Shown: piece by piece, positions 37,713 through 47,459 of the stretch
How the letters are laid out: the number at the start of each line of letters is the position of its first letter
Numbering within the stretch: position 1 is the first letter of the stretch
Assembly (NCBI GenBank): GCA_934120395.1
Contig: CAKOTZ010000008.1
Span: 1-64,000 of the forward strand
Reading direction: 5' to 3'
DNA length: 64,000 bases
Source: an uncultured Clostridia bacterium
Lineage (GTDB): Bacteria > Bacillota > Clostridia > TANB77 > CAG-508
The notes under the pieces: generated by a model
Told to the model about the DNA's origin: nothing
Database searches by the model: none
The model's input: the letters and a program-made list of their open reading frames with translations, nothing else
Program-made: the position numbers and the translations under genes

Positions 37713-38147
37713 ATGGAATTAGTAAATGAATTGAATGTATTTTTATCAGATTTAAATGTGTTTTATAGAAAGTTACAAAATTATCATTGGAATGTATATG
37801 GGAGAGACTTTTTTACTGCACATGCTAAACTTGAAGAATATTACAACGAAATTAATGAGCAAATTGATGAAATAGCTGAGCATATTTTAATATTGGGAGG
37901 ACAAGCTTTAGGTAGACTAACTGATTATTTAGCTAATAGTAAGATAGAAGAAGCGGAAAACAAAAAGGTAACAAGTGATATAATTTTTAGAGAATTAATT
38001 TGTGATTATAATACTTTGGAAGGTCAAGCAATTAAAATAAAAGAATTAGCGGACAAGGAAGATGAGTATAGTACATCTTCTATGATTGATGAATATATAC
38101 AAAATTATACAAAGAAACTATGGATGCTAAATCAAACAATGATGTAG
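37713..38147 (+). CDS. dps: Dps-family ferritin-like protein
   Basis: 144 residues from the ATG at 37713 behind GGGAGGAG; a longer upstream frame lacks a ribosome binding site. The ferroxidase pattern is intact: NYHWNVYGRDFFTAHAKLEE (His-x-x-x... and His), then YYNEINEQIDEIAEHIL with the paired acidic residues. Dps proteins oxidise iron with peroxide and protect DNA. Here it stands alone after the ABC operon. The following 300 bases hold no gene. Confidence 0.9.
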   Translation: MELVNELNVFLSDLNVFYRKLQNYHWNVYGRDFFTAHAKLEEYYNEINEQIDEIAEHILILGGQALGRLTDYLANSKIEEAENKKVTSDIIFRELICDYNTLEGQAIKIKELADKEDEYSTSSMIDEYIQNYTKKLWMLNQTMM

Positions 38148-38327
38148 AGATTACTGTAATTTCAAGTGATTTTAAAGGTATTATTGAAGATGGAGCAAAA
38201 TTGAATATACTAGAATAACAGTTACATGGCTGAATTAGGAAAGCCATTGCCTTAAGAAGGTAGATTTTAAATATAAACAGGGTATAGAAATATATCCTGT
38301 TTTGTTTATAAAAAAGAGCAAAATTAC
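38148..38327 (+). other. Intergenic region with a terminator and no gene
   Basis: No ORF with a ribosome binding site was found here. A hairpin with a T-rich tail (AACAGG...CCTGTT, 38277-38307) terminates Dps transcription. The first 120 bases look like decayed coding sequence but I could not assign them. Confidence 0.5.
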
Positions 38328-38356
38328 TTTACAAGTTCAAAATAATAATATAAAAT
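38328..38356 (+). promoter_or_regulatory. Shared pilin-type promoter, copy 2
   Basis: TTTACA (38328-38333), 17 bp, TAAAAT (38351-38356). The 98-base leader to the ATG is about 85 percent identical by eye to that of the gene at 30442, including the AGAATTAC...GTAATTTT hairpin and AAAGGAAAGAGG ribosome binding region. Confidence 0.65.
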
Positions 38357-38454
38357 GTATTCAAATAATTAACATAGAATTACATAATATTGCTTGAAGA
38401 TGGATAAACTAAAATAGTAATTTTATTAGAAACACAAAGGAAAGAGGTATAAAA

Positions 38455-39726
38455 ATGAACTTGAAAAGTAACAAAGCAATCACATTAGTAGCATTGATAA
38501 TAACGATAATCATATTGCTAATACTAGCGGGCGTGAGTTTATCAATGATACTAGGAGAGAATGGCTTAATTAATAAAGCACAGTCAAGCGTGAATGCATA
38601 TCAACAAGCAACGGTAAATGAACAAAATTTGTTAAAAAGTATAGAAGACTATATGGGTAATTTTGGATTACCAGAAAACACACCAGATACACCAGCAGGA
38701 ACACATGTAAAACCACCAGTAAAATGGCTAGGAACAATAGTAGACGCAGTAGCAGATGGGAAGGGTAATACATTTCCAGTACCAAAGAGCTTTTACTATG
38801 TTGGAGGAGATTATACAAATGGAGTAATCATCTCAGACGACCCAGCAGATGCATACGATGGAACAACAGATAAAACAACATGGGAGTACACGACAAATTT
38901 AGTAGGAAATCAATTTGTATGGATACCATGTACAGAGCAAGAGTATCATAAAACAGATTGGGGTTCAGCCTATGTAGGTGGTGGTTCGTATGATAAAAAT
39001 ATATCAATTGGAGAGAGAATGCAAATTCAGAAATATAATGGTTTTTATGTGGCAAGATATGAAGCAGGATTAGCAGATACAATACCAGAATTTACAGCTT
39101 CATATGTGGTATCAAATAAATCAAATAGCCCTGGATATCAAACTGTTGCTGTTCCAAAGTCACAAGCCAATCAAATACCATGGAATTTTATTAATTATAC
39201 AAATAGTAAATGTAGTGCAGAAAAAATGTATGAAAATAGCGATTATGTAACAAGCGGATTAATAACAGGAACACAATGGGATGTAATGTTAAATAGATTT
39301 ATTGGGACAACAAATGTTAATGGAGTTACATTCACTTTAGCTGATATGACTGATTCAAGTAAATGGGGAAATTTTGGATATAATAGTATACAATATAGAG
39401 GAAGAGTGGCTAAAGCAAATTTAAGTGGAAGTTATTGGTATTTATATAAATTTGGAAACTATACAGAGGGAAACACTGAAAAAAATGTTGCAAATTTATT
39501 GACGACAGGAGCAAGCAAGACAACTGAAGCGTATCATACTTATGATGTTGCAGGAAATCTTTGGGAGTGGACAGATGAGTATGGAAATAGTTTAGGCTGT
39601 CAAACGCCGAGAGGAACGGCATGCTATTATTCAGCAACTGCATCAGCTTGTTCAAGAAGAAATCAAACTGGTATTTCAGAAACAGATTTTGATTATGGCT
39701 TTCGTGTTGTTCTTTATATAAAATAA
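38455..39726 (+). CDS. Pilin-like protein with C-terminal FGE/C-type-lectin domain
   Basis: 423 residues. The prepilin-like N-terminus is NLKSNKAITLVALIITIIIL, followed by the shared motif LGENGLINKAQSSVN. A linker of about 40 residues leads to an FGE-like fold: NQFVWIPCTEQEY, YVARYEAGLAD, and the C-terminal VAGNLWEWTDEYG...DFDYGFRVVLYIK. The last 50 residues have the composition and G-F-R-V ending of retroelement-diversified variable regions. Expected at the cell surface. No CGG codon in frame. Confidence 0.8.
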   Translation: MNLKSNKAITLVALIITIIILLILAGVSLSMILGENGLINKAQSSVNAYQQATVNEQNLLKSIEDYMGNFGLPENTPDTPAGTHVKPPVKWLGTIVDAVADGKGNTFPVPKSFYYVGGDYTNGVIISDDPADAYDGTTDKTTWEYTTNLVGNQFVWIPCTEQEYHKTDWGSAYVGGGSYDKNISIGERMQIQKYNGFYVARYEAGLADTIPEFTASYVVSNKSNSPGYQTVAVPKSQANQIPWNFINYTNSKCSAEKMYENSDYVTSGLITGTQWDVMLNRFIGTTNVNGVTFTLADMTDSSKWGNFGYNSIQYRGRVAKANLSGSYWYLYKFGNYTEGNTEKNVANLLTTGASKTTEAYHTYDVAGNLWEWTDEYGNSLGCQTPRGTACYYSATASACSRRNQTGISETDFDYGFRVVLYIK

Positions 39727-39727
39727 T

Positions 39728-39765
39728 AAAAAATTTAGTGGACATATGCCACTAAATTTTTTATT
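39728..39765 (+). terminator. Rho-independent terminator
   Basis: AAAATTTAGTGG...CCACTAAATTTT-like stem (AAAAAATTTAGTGG / CCACTAAATTTTTT) after the pilin-like gene. Confidence 0.8.
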
Positions 39766-39783
39766 ATTTTTTTATGCTTTTTC

Positions 39784-39812
39784 TTGTATATTTTGTTAGC
39801 TAGTAGTATGAT
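39784..39812 (+). promoter_or_regulatory. Promoter of the V-ATPase operon
   Basis: TTGTAT (39784-39789), 17 bp, TATGAT (39807-39812), followed 39 bases later by the first V-ATPase gene. Located directly after a terminator. Confidence 0.6.
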
Positions 39813-39850
39813 AAAATAGATATTAGTAGATAATAAAAAAGGTGATAATT

Positions 39851-40162
39851 TTGGAAGAAATAATACAGCAAGTTATTGCTATAGATAAAGAAGCAACAAA
39901 GCTTATTGCGATGATTGAAGAAAAAGAAAAGAACATAGATATATATGCAGAAGCTGAGTTAAAAAATAAGCAAGAAAAAATAGAAAGTGAAATGAAACGT
40001 ATCCTAGCAGAAAAAAAGCAAGAATATGATTACGAAATAAAGAAATATAGTCAAAAAATAACAACTAAACTAGATAAAGACCTAAAAAAAATGCAAGAGA
40101 ACTACGAAAATCAAAAAGAACTTATGCTTAAACAAAGCTATGAAGCTATTATTTCACAATAA
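39851..40162 (+). CDS. V-type ATPase subunit H/G-like peripheral stalk protein
   Basis: About 103 residues from a TTG at 39851; the GTG at 39842 overlaps the AGGTGA ribosome binding site. The protein is a single charged coiled coil rich in Glu, Lys and Gln, as expected for the AhaH/NtpF-type peripheral stalk partner of subunit E. It is first in the V-ATPase operon. Assignment rests on coiled-coil character and position, since sequence conservation is low in this family. Confidence 0.65.
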   Translation: MEEIIQQVIAIDKEATKLIAMIEEKEKNIDIYAEAELKNKQEKIESEMKRILAEKKQEYDYEIKKYSQKITTKLDKDLKKMQENYENQKELMLKQSYEAIISQ

Positions 40163-40185
40163 AACAAAAATAACGAGGTTAAAAC

Positions 40186-41113
40186 ATGAAATTTAAATTT
40201 GCAAATATAAATGCAAAGGTCAAGGGAATGTATGCAAAGACCTTAAAACAAAATGATTATGAAGAATTGTGCAAGCAAAAGACGGTAAAGGAAGCTTTAA
40301 TTTGGTTGAAACAAGATTTAAGCGAGTTGCAGAGTATTGCTGATAACGCGAGAAGAAGAGAAATAGAAAAACAATTAGAAAATGGTTTGAAAAATGATAT
40401 TAATAAAATTTACCGTTTGCTTGATAAAAAAAGCAAACACTTGCTAACAATATATATTCAAAAATTCAAACTTCAAGATTTAAAAGAAAAGATTGCTTTA
40501 TTACCGAAAGATGAAAGCAGGCAAGCAGAGGTAGAAAGGTTATTAGAAATATGGCAAGGGACTGAATATCATAAAATTTTACAGCGCAATTTAATTGAAG
40601 AAGGTATAGATAAACTATCTATTTTTAAATTAGAAAATGAGCTAGACAAATGCTATTTTAGTAATTTGTATGTTCAAGTAAAAAAGCAAAACAATAATGC
40701 TCTATTAGATTTAATTCGGTAAGCAAATAGACTTACAAAATATTTTATGGAGTTATAGAGCTAAAAAATATTACAAAATAGATGAAAAGAACTTAAAAGA
40801 TTATTTAATTCCAATACAATACAGAGTAAAAAAAGGCAATCTGGAAAGTATTGGAATGGAGCCAATAGAAAATATATTGGAACAAACTATTTACCAGGAA
40901 ATTAAAGACGAGGAAAATATTGAATATACAATAAAACAATATTTATATAGAATGTATAAAAATTATTTTCGTTCTAAAGCTTTTGATATAACAATGGTAA
41001 TTGCTTATATAGAATTAAGAAAAATACAAATTCAAAATACAATTGTAATTATTGAAGGAATACGATATGAACTAAATTATCAGCAAATACAAAAGAAATT
41101 AATACAAAATTAG
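40186..41113 (+). CDS. ntpC: V-type ATPase subunit C, +1 shift at CGG
   Basis: The zero frame from 40186 (KFKFANINAKVKGMYAKTL) runs to ATT CGG TAA at 40714-40722 and stops. Skipping the C at 40717 gives ATT GGT AAG and continues as LIGKQIDLQNILWSYRAKKY, the family pattern (I-G-x-x-I-D-x-x-N-I), to 41113. The total is about 309 residues, a little short of the usual 320-380. Subunit C (yeast d) couples the rotor stalk to the membrane ring. It sits between the H/G-like gene and subunit I. Confidence 0.85.
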
Positions 41114-41130
41114 GAGGTGCAAAAGAAACA

Positions 41131-43032
41131 ATGGCAGTTGAACGAATGAAATTACTAAGCGTAGTTGGAAAAGAAGAAAATATTAATTCTTTTATTATAA
41201 ATTACTTATTGGAAAGTGGTTTGCAACCAGAAAATGCCATTAAAGTTTTCGAAAAAGGCTGGAAATTATCATATTTTAATTATGATAACACAGCTAGAGA
41301 ATTACAAAAGGAGTGCCAAGAGCTAGCAGAAAAGCTAGAAATACAAGATAAAGAATTGTCAGGTAAGACTATACTAGAACACAGCTTAGAAGATATAAAA
41401 AATATATTAGAGCAAAACAGTAACAATTTGGAAAATATAGAGATTGAACTAAAAGAAAAGAAAAAACGCATAGAAGAAATAGAAAATCAAAAGCAAATTC
41501 TTAAATATTGGGAAAATTTTCATGTAAAATTAGAAGATTTATATAATTTAAGATATATGCGTTTTAGATATGGAAAAGTTTCTAAGGAAAATTATGAAAA
41601 AATAGTCAATGACTTAGAAGATATAAATGCAATTGTTTTAAAACTGGGTGAAAAAGATGAAACGGTGTGGTTGTTGTATTTTACAACAACAAATTATAGC
41701 AAACAAGCAGATAGCTTTTTCAATATTGCTAAATTTGAAAGAGTTTGGATAGAAAAAACATTAATTGGAGAGCCGTTAGAAGCAGTAAAAAAATTAGATG
41801 AGGAAGAAAAAATATTAACAAAGCAAATACAAGAATTAGAAACACAGAAGATACAACAAAAAAGTGAATTAGAACAATTAATACCAAAAATAAATCAAGA
41901 ATTAGAATTATATTTAAAAATTAATACTGTAAAAAGATATATGGCACATGATACAAAAGGGAATTTTTACGTTGTAGGATGGCTTCCACTTAGTAACTTG
42001 GAAGAAATGATACCACAGCTTGAAAAAGAAGATGAAATAGAATATGTTGTTAAGGCACACGATGAAGTTGCTAGTACGCCACCAACACATCTAAAAAACA
42101 ACAGACTATTTAAGCCATTTGAAGTATTAGTGGAAATGTATGGCTTACCAAACTATACAGAAATAGATCCTACAAAATTTGTGGCTATAACAGCTTTCTT
42201 AATGTTTGGATTTATGTTTGGAGATGTTGGACAGGGACTTATAATACTATTGTTTGGATTATTTATGAAAAGAAAAAAATCAGCATTAGGTCCAGTATTT
42301 TGCTTTGGAGGTATTTCTTCAATGATTTTTGGAGTACTATATGGAAGTGTATTTGGAAAAGAAGACATTATACCACAGTTGCTAATTAGTCCTATGGATA
42401 ATATACAAACTATGCTAATGGCGGGAATAGGTACAGGAGCAGTATTAATTATTATTGCCATGATATTAAATGTAATAAATGCGATAAAAAACAATGATAA
42501 GTCCAAAGTGCTGTTTGATAGTAATGGACTTGCTGGTATAGTATTTTATGTTACAGTATTAGTAGCAATAGTAGGTTTTGCTATAAAGGGAGAATGGATT
42601 ATTTCAGCAGGAATTATAGGAGCACTTGTAGTTATTCCTTTAATTCTTATTTTTATGAAGGAACCACTAACTAAGTGGATAGATAAAAAGAAACAGGTTG
42701 AAAAAAGTTCATTTGTAGAGAAATTTTTTGAAATGTTTGAAATGCTACTATCTTTTGTAAGTAATACAATATCGTTTGTACGTTTAGCAGCATTTGCTAT
42801 AAATCACGTTGGTTTATGTATGGCAATTTATATTTTAGCAGATATGGTTGGAGAAAGCGGAAATATAATTGTTGCAATTATAGGAAATGGTATTGTTATT
42901 GTATTAGAGGGGTTAATTGTTGCAATTCAAGTGCTAAGACTTGAGTATTATGAACTGTTTAGTCGTTTCTATACAGGAGATGGAAGAGAATATCAACCAA
43001 TAAGTGTTAAAAAAGGAAAGGAAGAAATGTAA
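41131..43032 (+). CDS. ntpI: V-type ATPase subunit I
   Basis: 633 residues. The N-terminal half (1 to about 310) is soluble and coiled-coil rich; the C-terminal half has about seven or eight transmembrane helices, including MFGFMFGDVGQG and the helix FVSNTISFVRLAAFAINHVG with the essential half-channel Arg. AGGAGG upstream. It forms the stator that carries ions to the K ring. Its stop overlaps the start of subunit K. Confidence 0.95.
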   Translation: MAVERMKLLSVVGKEENINSFIINYLLESGLQPENAIKVFEKGWKLSYFNYDNTARELQKECQELAEKLEIQDKELSGKTILEHSLEDIKNILEQNSNNLENIEIELKEKKKRIEEIENQKQILKYWENFHVKLEDLYNLRYMRFRYGKVSKENYEKIVNDLEDINAIVLKLGEKDETVWLLYFTTTNYSKQADSFFNIAKFERVWIEKTLIGEPLEAVKKLDEEEKILTKQIQELETQKIQQKSELEQLIPKINQELELYLKINTVKRYMAHDTKGNFYVVGWLPLSNLEEMIPQLEKEDEIEYVVKAHDEVASTPPTHLKNNRLFKPFEVLVEMYGLPNYTEIDPTKFVAITAFLMFGFMFGDVGQGLIILLFGLFMKRKKSALGPVFCFGGISSMIFGVLYGSVFGKEDIIPQLLISPMDNIQTMLMAGIGTGAVLIIIAMILNVINAIKNNDKSKVLFDSNGLAGIVFYVTVLVAIVGFAIKGEWIISAGIIGALVVIPLILIFMKEPLTKWIDKKKQVEKSSFVEKFFEMFEMLLSFVSNTISFVRLAAFAINHVGLCMAIYILADMVGESGNIIVAIIGNGIVIVLEGLIVAIQVLRLEYYELFSRFYTGDGREYQPISVKKGKEEM

Positions 43033-43454
43033 TGTCAAAGAAAATAAGTAAAATAATATTAATTATAGCGTTTATAATAGGAGCAAGTTTCACAGCTGTA
43101 TATGCTACAAATGTAGTAAAAAGTAATGAAAATGTAATAGTAAAAGAAGATGAAATTAGTACAGAACCAGGAATTGCTTATGTAGAAAATAAAGTGTCAG
43201 AAAATAATAACGTCGAAAGCACAACTAAGGCAAGTGATAATAGTAAAGGATTTGGATTAATTGCTGTTGCTTTAGCAACTGGGCTTGCTTGTATTGGCGC
43301 TGGTATAGCGGTTGCAACGGTTGGTTCTAGTGCTGTAGGTGCAATAAGTGAAAACCCAAAATTACTTGGTAAAACAATTATATTTGCGGGGCTTGCTGAA
43401 GGTATTGCAATTTATGGTTTAATTATTTCTATTATGATATTAAATAAAGTATAG
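43032..43454 (+). CDS. ntpK: V-type ATPase subunit K (proteolipid) with N-terminal extension
   Basis: 140 residues. A signal-peptide-like helix (ISKIILIIAFIIGASFTAVYA, about 4-24) and a hydrophilic linker of about 50 residues precede a single proteolipid hairpin: ATGLACIGAGIAVATVGSSA, then GKTIIFAGLAEGIAIYGLI with the ion-binding Glu near residue 123. A typical single-hairpin c subunit is about 75-85 residues, so the extension is unusual. It may be a cleaved signal sequence or an extracellular ring decoration. Confidence 0.9.
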   Translation: MSKKISKIILIIAFIIGASFTAVYATNVVKSNENVIVKEDEISTEPGIAYVENKVSENNNVESTTKASDNSKGFGLIAVALATGLACIGAGIAVATVGSSAVGAISENPKLLGKTIIFAGLAEGIAIYGLIISIMILNKV

Positions 43455-43466
43455 TAGGGTAAAAAA

Positions 43467-43722
43467 ATGAAAATTTTTTGTATTAGTGATAATGTTGATA
43501 CTGCAATACGGGCTTAGATTAGCTGGTGTAGAATATGAAATTCTAGACAAAAAAGAAGAAATATTAAATAAAATTGAAGAATTATTGGCGGATTCTTCTC
43601 TTGGGGTATTGGTAGTATCTGAAAAAGTGTATGAAATGGCAAGCGAGCGATTAGAAGAAATAGAATTAAAAAGCAAATTGCCGTTAATACTAAAAATTCC
43701 AGATAGACATGGGAGTAAATAA
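43467..43722 (+). CDS. ntpG: V-type ATPase subunit F, +1 shift at CGG
   Basis: ATG at 43467 begins KIFCISDNVDTAI. At 43509-43511 the frame reads ATA CGG GCT TAG and stops. Removing the C gives ATA GGG CTT AGA and the family sequence DTAIGLRLAGVEYEI, then an open frame to 43722 (about 85 residues, short of the usual 100). Subunit F is the small rotor-shaft protein. The break lies at codon 15, so without recoding almost none of the protein would be made. It is the second V-ATPase gene with the same break. Confidence 0.85.
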
Positions 43723-43724
43723 AA

Positions 43725-44312
43725 ATGGAAGAGATAGAGAAAAAATTTGCAAAATTTAAAGAGGATTGTTTTAAACAAGCAGAACAAGATGCAGATAATT
43801 TGCAATTAAAAATTAAAGAACAAATAGATGCTCAAGTATTAGAAGAATTAAAACAATACAATGAGAAACAGGAAGTAAAATTTGAAAGAGAAATGAATAA
43901 AATTGAAAAGGATTATTATGCTCAACGTTTTTCACTTGAAACAGAGGTGAAGCAGAAACTTATAGATAAAGAGAAAGAAATACAAGAAAAGTATAAATTA
44001 GAGTTAGAAAACATGATAAAAACATTTATTAACAGTAAGGATTATGAAAAATATTTGAAAAAAAACATTGAAAAAAGTTTAGAGCAAATACAAGAGAAAA
44101 AAGACTCTAAAGGTATAGTTATATATCTTACAAAAAATGACAAAAAAGAATATTCTGAAAATTTAAAAAAGGAGTATCCAAATATAAAGATAGAACTTAT
44201 GGAAGAAGAAAATTTGGGTGGTTCACAATGTTATTGTAAAAAGAAAAATATTTTTATTGATAATACATTAAAACTTGCTGTGCAAGAGCAGGTAGAAGAT
44301 AAAAGGTGGTAG
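43725..44312 (+). CDS. ntpE: V-type ATPase subunit E
   Basis: 195 residues. A charged N-terminal coiled coil (about 1-100, rich in Glu, Lys, Gln) leads to a globular C-terminal domain with ENLGGSQCYCKKKNIFIDNT, like the conserved G-G-x... D-N-T end of the family. It forms the peripheral stalk with the H/G-like protein. It starts 2 bp after subunit F and its stop overlaps the ribosome binding site of subunit A. Confidence 0.9.
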   Translation: MEEIEKKFAKFKEDCFKQAEQDADNLQLKIKEQIDAQVLEELKQYNEKQEVKFEREMNKIEKDYYAQRFSLETEVKQKLIDKEKEIQEKYKLELENMIKTFINSKDYEKYLKKNIEKSLEQIQEKKDSKGIVIYLTKNDKKEYSENLKKEYPNIKIELMEEENLGGSQCYCKKKNIFIDNTLKLAVQEQVEDKRW

Positions 44313-44317
44313 AGAAA

Positions 44318-46090
44318 ATGCAATATAAATATATTACACAAGTAAATGGACCAGTTATAATTGCAACAGGAAAAGCAGATTTTGCAATGCATGAAGTAGT
44401 ATTAGTATCAAATTTAAAATTAATGGGTGAAGTTATTGCTTTAGATGGAGAAAATGCAATAATTCAAGTATATGAGGAAACTAGTGGAATAAGAATAGGA
44501 GAACCAGTTGAAGGAACGCAAAGTTCTTTATGCTTAAATCTAGGACCAGGACTAATTGGACAGGTATTTGATGGTATTCAAAGACCCTTATATCAATTAG
44601 AAAAAAAAGAAGGGGCTTTCTTGGAAAGAGGAAGTAATACGCAAGTACTAGATGAAGAAAAAAAGTGGCATTTTAAGCCCATTTTAAATGTAGGTGCAGA
44701 AGTAAAGAAAGGTACTATTTTAGGAGAGGTGCCAGAAAGTAGTAGTATCATACATAAAATTATGTATGCAGAAACAGAAGGGGCAGAAATAATTGAAATT
44801 GCAAAAGAAGGAACATATAGTGTAAACGATAAAATAGCTGAAGTTAGGACAAAAAAAGGCGAAAAAAAAGAAATAAGTATGATACAAAAATGGCCAGTAA
44901 GACAGATGAGAAGCTATAAAAAGAGATTGGTGTCTAAAGAGCCACTACTAACAGGACAAAGAATTGTAGATTCTATTTTTCCAATTGCTAAGGGAGGTAC
45001 AGCTGCTTTACCAGGGGGATTTGGAACTGGGAAAACAATGCTACAACATCAGCTTGCAAAATGGTGCGATGCAGACCTTATCGTCTACATTGGATGTGGT
45101 GAAAGAGGAAACGAAATGACACAGGTTTTGGAAGATTTTCCTAAATTGATAGATCCAAGAACAGGTAAACCTTTAATGGAAAGGACAATTCTAATTGCAA
45201 ACACTTCAAATATGCCAGTTGCAGCAAGAGAAACATCAATATATACTGGAATTACAATAGCTGAATATTATCGTGACATGGGTTATAATGTAGCTATAAT
45301 GGCAGATTCTACCTCACGTTGGGCAGAAGCATTAAGGGAAATTTCAGGAAGACTAGAAGAAATGCCAGCTGAAGAAGGCTTTCCATCATATTTGCCATCT
45401 AGACTATCAGAATTTTATGGAAGAGCAGGAATGGTAGAAAACAATAACGGAACAAGAGGTTCTGTAACTATAATTGGTGCAGTTTCACCTCAAGGTTCAG
45501 ATTTTTCAGAACCTGTAACACAAAACACAAAAAGATTTGTTCATGTATTTTGGGCATTAGATAGAAATTTGGCATATTCTAGACATTATCCAGCGGTAAA
45601 TTGGAACTTAAGTTACAGTGAGTATTCAAGACAACTTGAAAATTGGTATGTAGACCATGTAAATGCTAATTTTTATGAAACAAGACAAAAAATAATAAAA
45701 TTGTTGGAGGAAGAAAACAGTTTATTAGAAATTTCTAAAGTTGTAGGAAAAGATGTATTACAAGACAGCAAAAAATTATTATTAGAAGCTTGTCAAGCAA
45801 TACGTGTTGGTTTCTTACAACAAAGTGCAATTAATGATATAGATACATCTGTTCCAGTAAAAAAACAGTATCAACTAATGAATACTATTATTTTACTTTA
45901 TGAAAGAGCCTTAAAATTAGTTAATAAGGGAATACCAATGTCTAAAATAAAAGAACTTGGATACTTTGAAGAATATAAAAAATTAAAATATCATATAGGA
46001 AATCAAGATTTGGAACAATTCGAACAGATAAACAAAAAGTATAAAGATGGCTTGAAAAAGTTAGATGAAGAATATAAAGAACATATCTAA
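44318..46090 (+). CDS. ntpA: V-type ATPase catalytic subunit A
   Basis: 590 residues from the ATG at 44318, behind AAAGGTGG. It has the bulge region specific to V/A-type A subunits, the Walker A motif [17 protein letters not shown] (about 228-240), Walker B and the catalytic Glu in [12 protein letters not shown]. It hydrolyses or makes ATP in the three catalytic sites. Single copy here, followed by B and D. Confidence 0.97.
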   Translation: MQYKYITQVNGPVIIATGKADFAMHEVVLVSNLKLMGEVIALDGENAIIQVYEETSGIRIGEPVEGTQSSLCLNLGPGLIGQVFDGIQRPLYQLEKKEGAFLERGSNTQVLDEEKKWHFKPILNVGAEVKKGTILGEVPESSSIIHKIMYAETEGAEIIEIAKEGTYSVNDKIAEVRTKKGEKKEISMIQKWPVRQMRSYKKRLVSKEPLLTGQRIVDSIFPIAKGGTAALPGGFGTGKTMLQHQLAKWCDADLIVYIGCGERGNEMTQVLEDFPKLIDPRTGKPLMERTILIANTSNMPVAARETSIYTGITIAEYYRDMGYNVAIMADSTSRWAEALREISGRLEEMPAEEGFPSYLPSRLSEFYGRAGMVENNNGTRGSVTIIGAVSPQGSDFSEPVTQNTKRFVHVFWALDRNLAYSRHYPAVNWNLSYSEYSRQLENWYVDHVNANFYETRQKIIKLLEEENSLLEISKVVGKDVLQDSKKLLLEACQAIRVGFLQQSAINDIDTSVPVKKQYQLMNTIILLYERALKLVNKGIPMSKIKELGYFEEYKKLKYHIGNQDLEQFEQINKKYKDGLKKLDEEYKEHI

Positions 46091-46107
46091 TAGAGGAGGA
46101 AATATAC

Positions 46108-47445
46108 TTGAAAACAGAATATATTGGTTTAGAAAAAATTAATGGACCAGTTGTATTTTTAAAAACACCAAAAGAATTAAGTTATAATGAAGAAGTAGAA
46201 CTAATTTTGCCAAGTGGTGAAGTTCGAATTGGCAATGTAATTACGTTAGGTGAAGAAATAACAGCAATACAGGTTTATGAGGGGAGCAATGATATTAGTT
46301 TGGCTGATACAAAAACAGTGCTAAAGGGAAAACCATTAACACTAAGATTATCAGAAGAGATGCTTGGCAGAGTTTTTGATGGAACAGGCAAGCCAATTGA
46401 TGGATTAGGTGAGCTTAGGACGAACGTAGAAAGGGATATAAATGGAAGCCCAATTAATCCAGTTTCTAGAGAATATCCAAGAAATTATATAGAAACTGGT
46501 GTATCAGCAATTGATGGATTAATGACTTTAATCAGGGGACAAAAGTTACCTATATTTTCAGGAAGTGGTATGCCACATAATGAATTGGCTGAAAAGATTA
46601 TAAGAGAATCAACTATTACAGACTCAAATAAATTTGCTGTAGTTTTTGGCATGATGGGAGTGGAATATGAAACAGCAGAATTTTTCAAAAACAGTTTTAA
46701 AGAAAATGGTGTTTTGTCAAAGGTAGTAATTTTTGAAAATTTATCAAACGACCCAGCTATTGAAAGAATATTAACACCAAAAGTAGCTCTAACTTGTGCT
46801 GAATATTTAGCATTTGATTTAGACTACCAAGTTTTGGTAGTATTAACAGATATGACAGCTTATGCAGAAAGTTTACGAGAAGTTTCTGCTTTAAAAGGTG
46901 AGATACCAAGTAGAAAAGGTTATCCAGGCTATTTATATAGTGATTTGGCTTCGATATATGAAAGAGCTGGCATGTTAAAAGGGAAAAAAGGGTCTATTAC
47001 ACAAATACCTATTTTAACTATGCCAAATGATGATATTTCTCATCCAATTCCAGATATTACTGGCTATATTACCGAAGGACAGATTGTTTTATCTAGAGAA
47101 TTAACTCAAAAAGGTATTGATCCACCAATAGATATTTTAAATTCACTATCTAGATTAATGAAAGATGGAATTGGAGAAAAATATACGAGGGCAGAACATG
47201 CAAGTATTGCAGATCAATTATTTGCGTCTTATTCAAAAGTGCAAGAAGTAAGGGCTTTAGCTAAAGTATTAGGAGAAAATGATTTAACTACCTTAGATAG
47301 AAAGTACTTAGAATTTGGAGAGGCTTTTGAACGTAATTTTATTCATCAAGAAAAGCATGAAAGAAGAAGTATAGAGGAAACACTAAATTTAGCTTTAGAA
47401 ACTTTAGGAATACTTCCAAAAGAAGAATGGGATAAAATGAAATAA
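46108..47445 (+). CDS. ntpB: V-type ATPase regulatory subunit B
   Basis: 445 residues from a TTG at 46108 with GAGGAGGA seven bases upstream. It carries the non-catalytic nucleotide fold, with [18 protein letters not shown] in place of a P-loop, and [20 protein letters not shown] near residue 320. It alternates with subunit A in the V1 hexamer. Length and order are normal. Confidence 0.97.
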   Translation: MKTEYIGLEKINGPVVFLKTPKELSYNEEVELILPSGEVRIGNVITLGEEITAIQVYEGSNDISLADTKTVLKGKPLTLRLSEEMLGRVFDGTGKPIDGLGELRTNVERDINGSPINPVSREYPRNYIETGVSAIDGLMTLIRGQKLPIFSGSGMPHNELAEKIIRESTITDSNKFAVVFGMMGVEYETAEFFKNSFKENGVLSKVVIFENLSNDPAIERILTPKVALTCAEYLAFDLDYQVLVVLTDMTAYAESLREVSALKGEIPSRKGYPGYLYSDLASIYERAGMLKGKKGSITQIPILTMPNDDISHPIPDITGYITEGQIVLSRELTQKGIDPPIDILNSLSRLMKDGIGEKYTRAEHASIADQLFASYSKVQEVRALAKVLGENDLTTLDRKYLEFGEAFERNFIHQEKHERRSIEETLNLALETLGILPKEEWDKMK

Positions 47446-47459
47446 AGGAGTGCTCAAAA

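Noticed and set aside
38357..38454. The pilin leaders resembled a c-di-GMP riboswitch because of GCTTGAAGAYGGAT and the nearby EAL gene.
   Set aside because: The conserved GEMM-I motifs (such as the GCACAGGGCAAACC region) are absent, and the third leader has a wholly different hairpin sequence.
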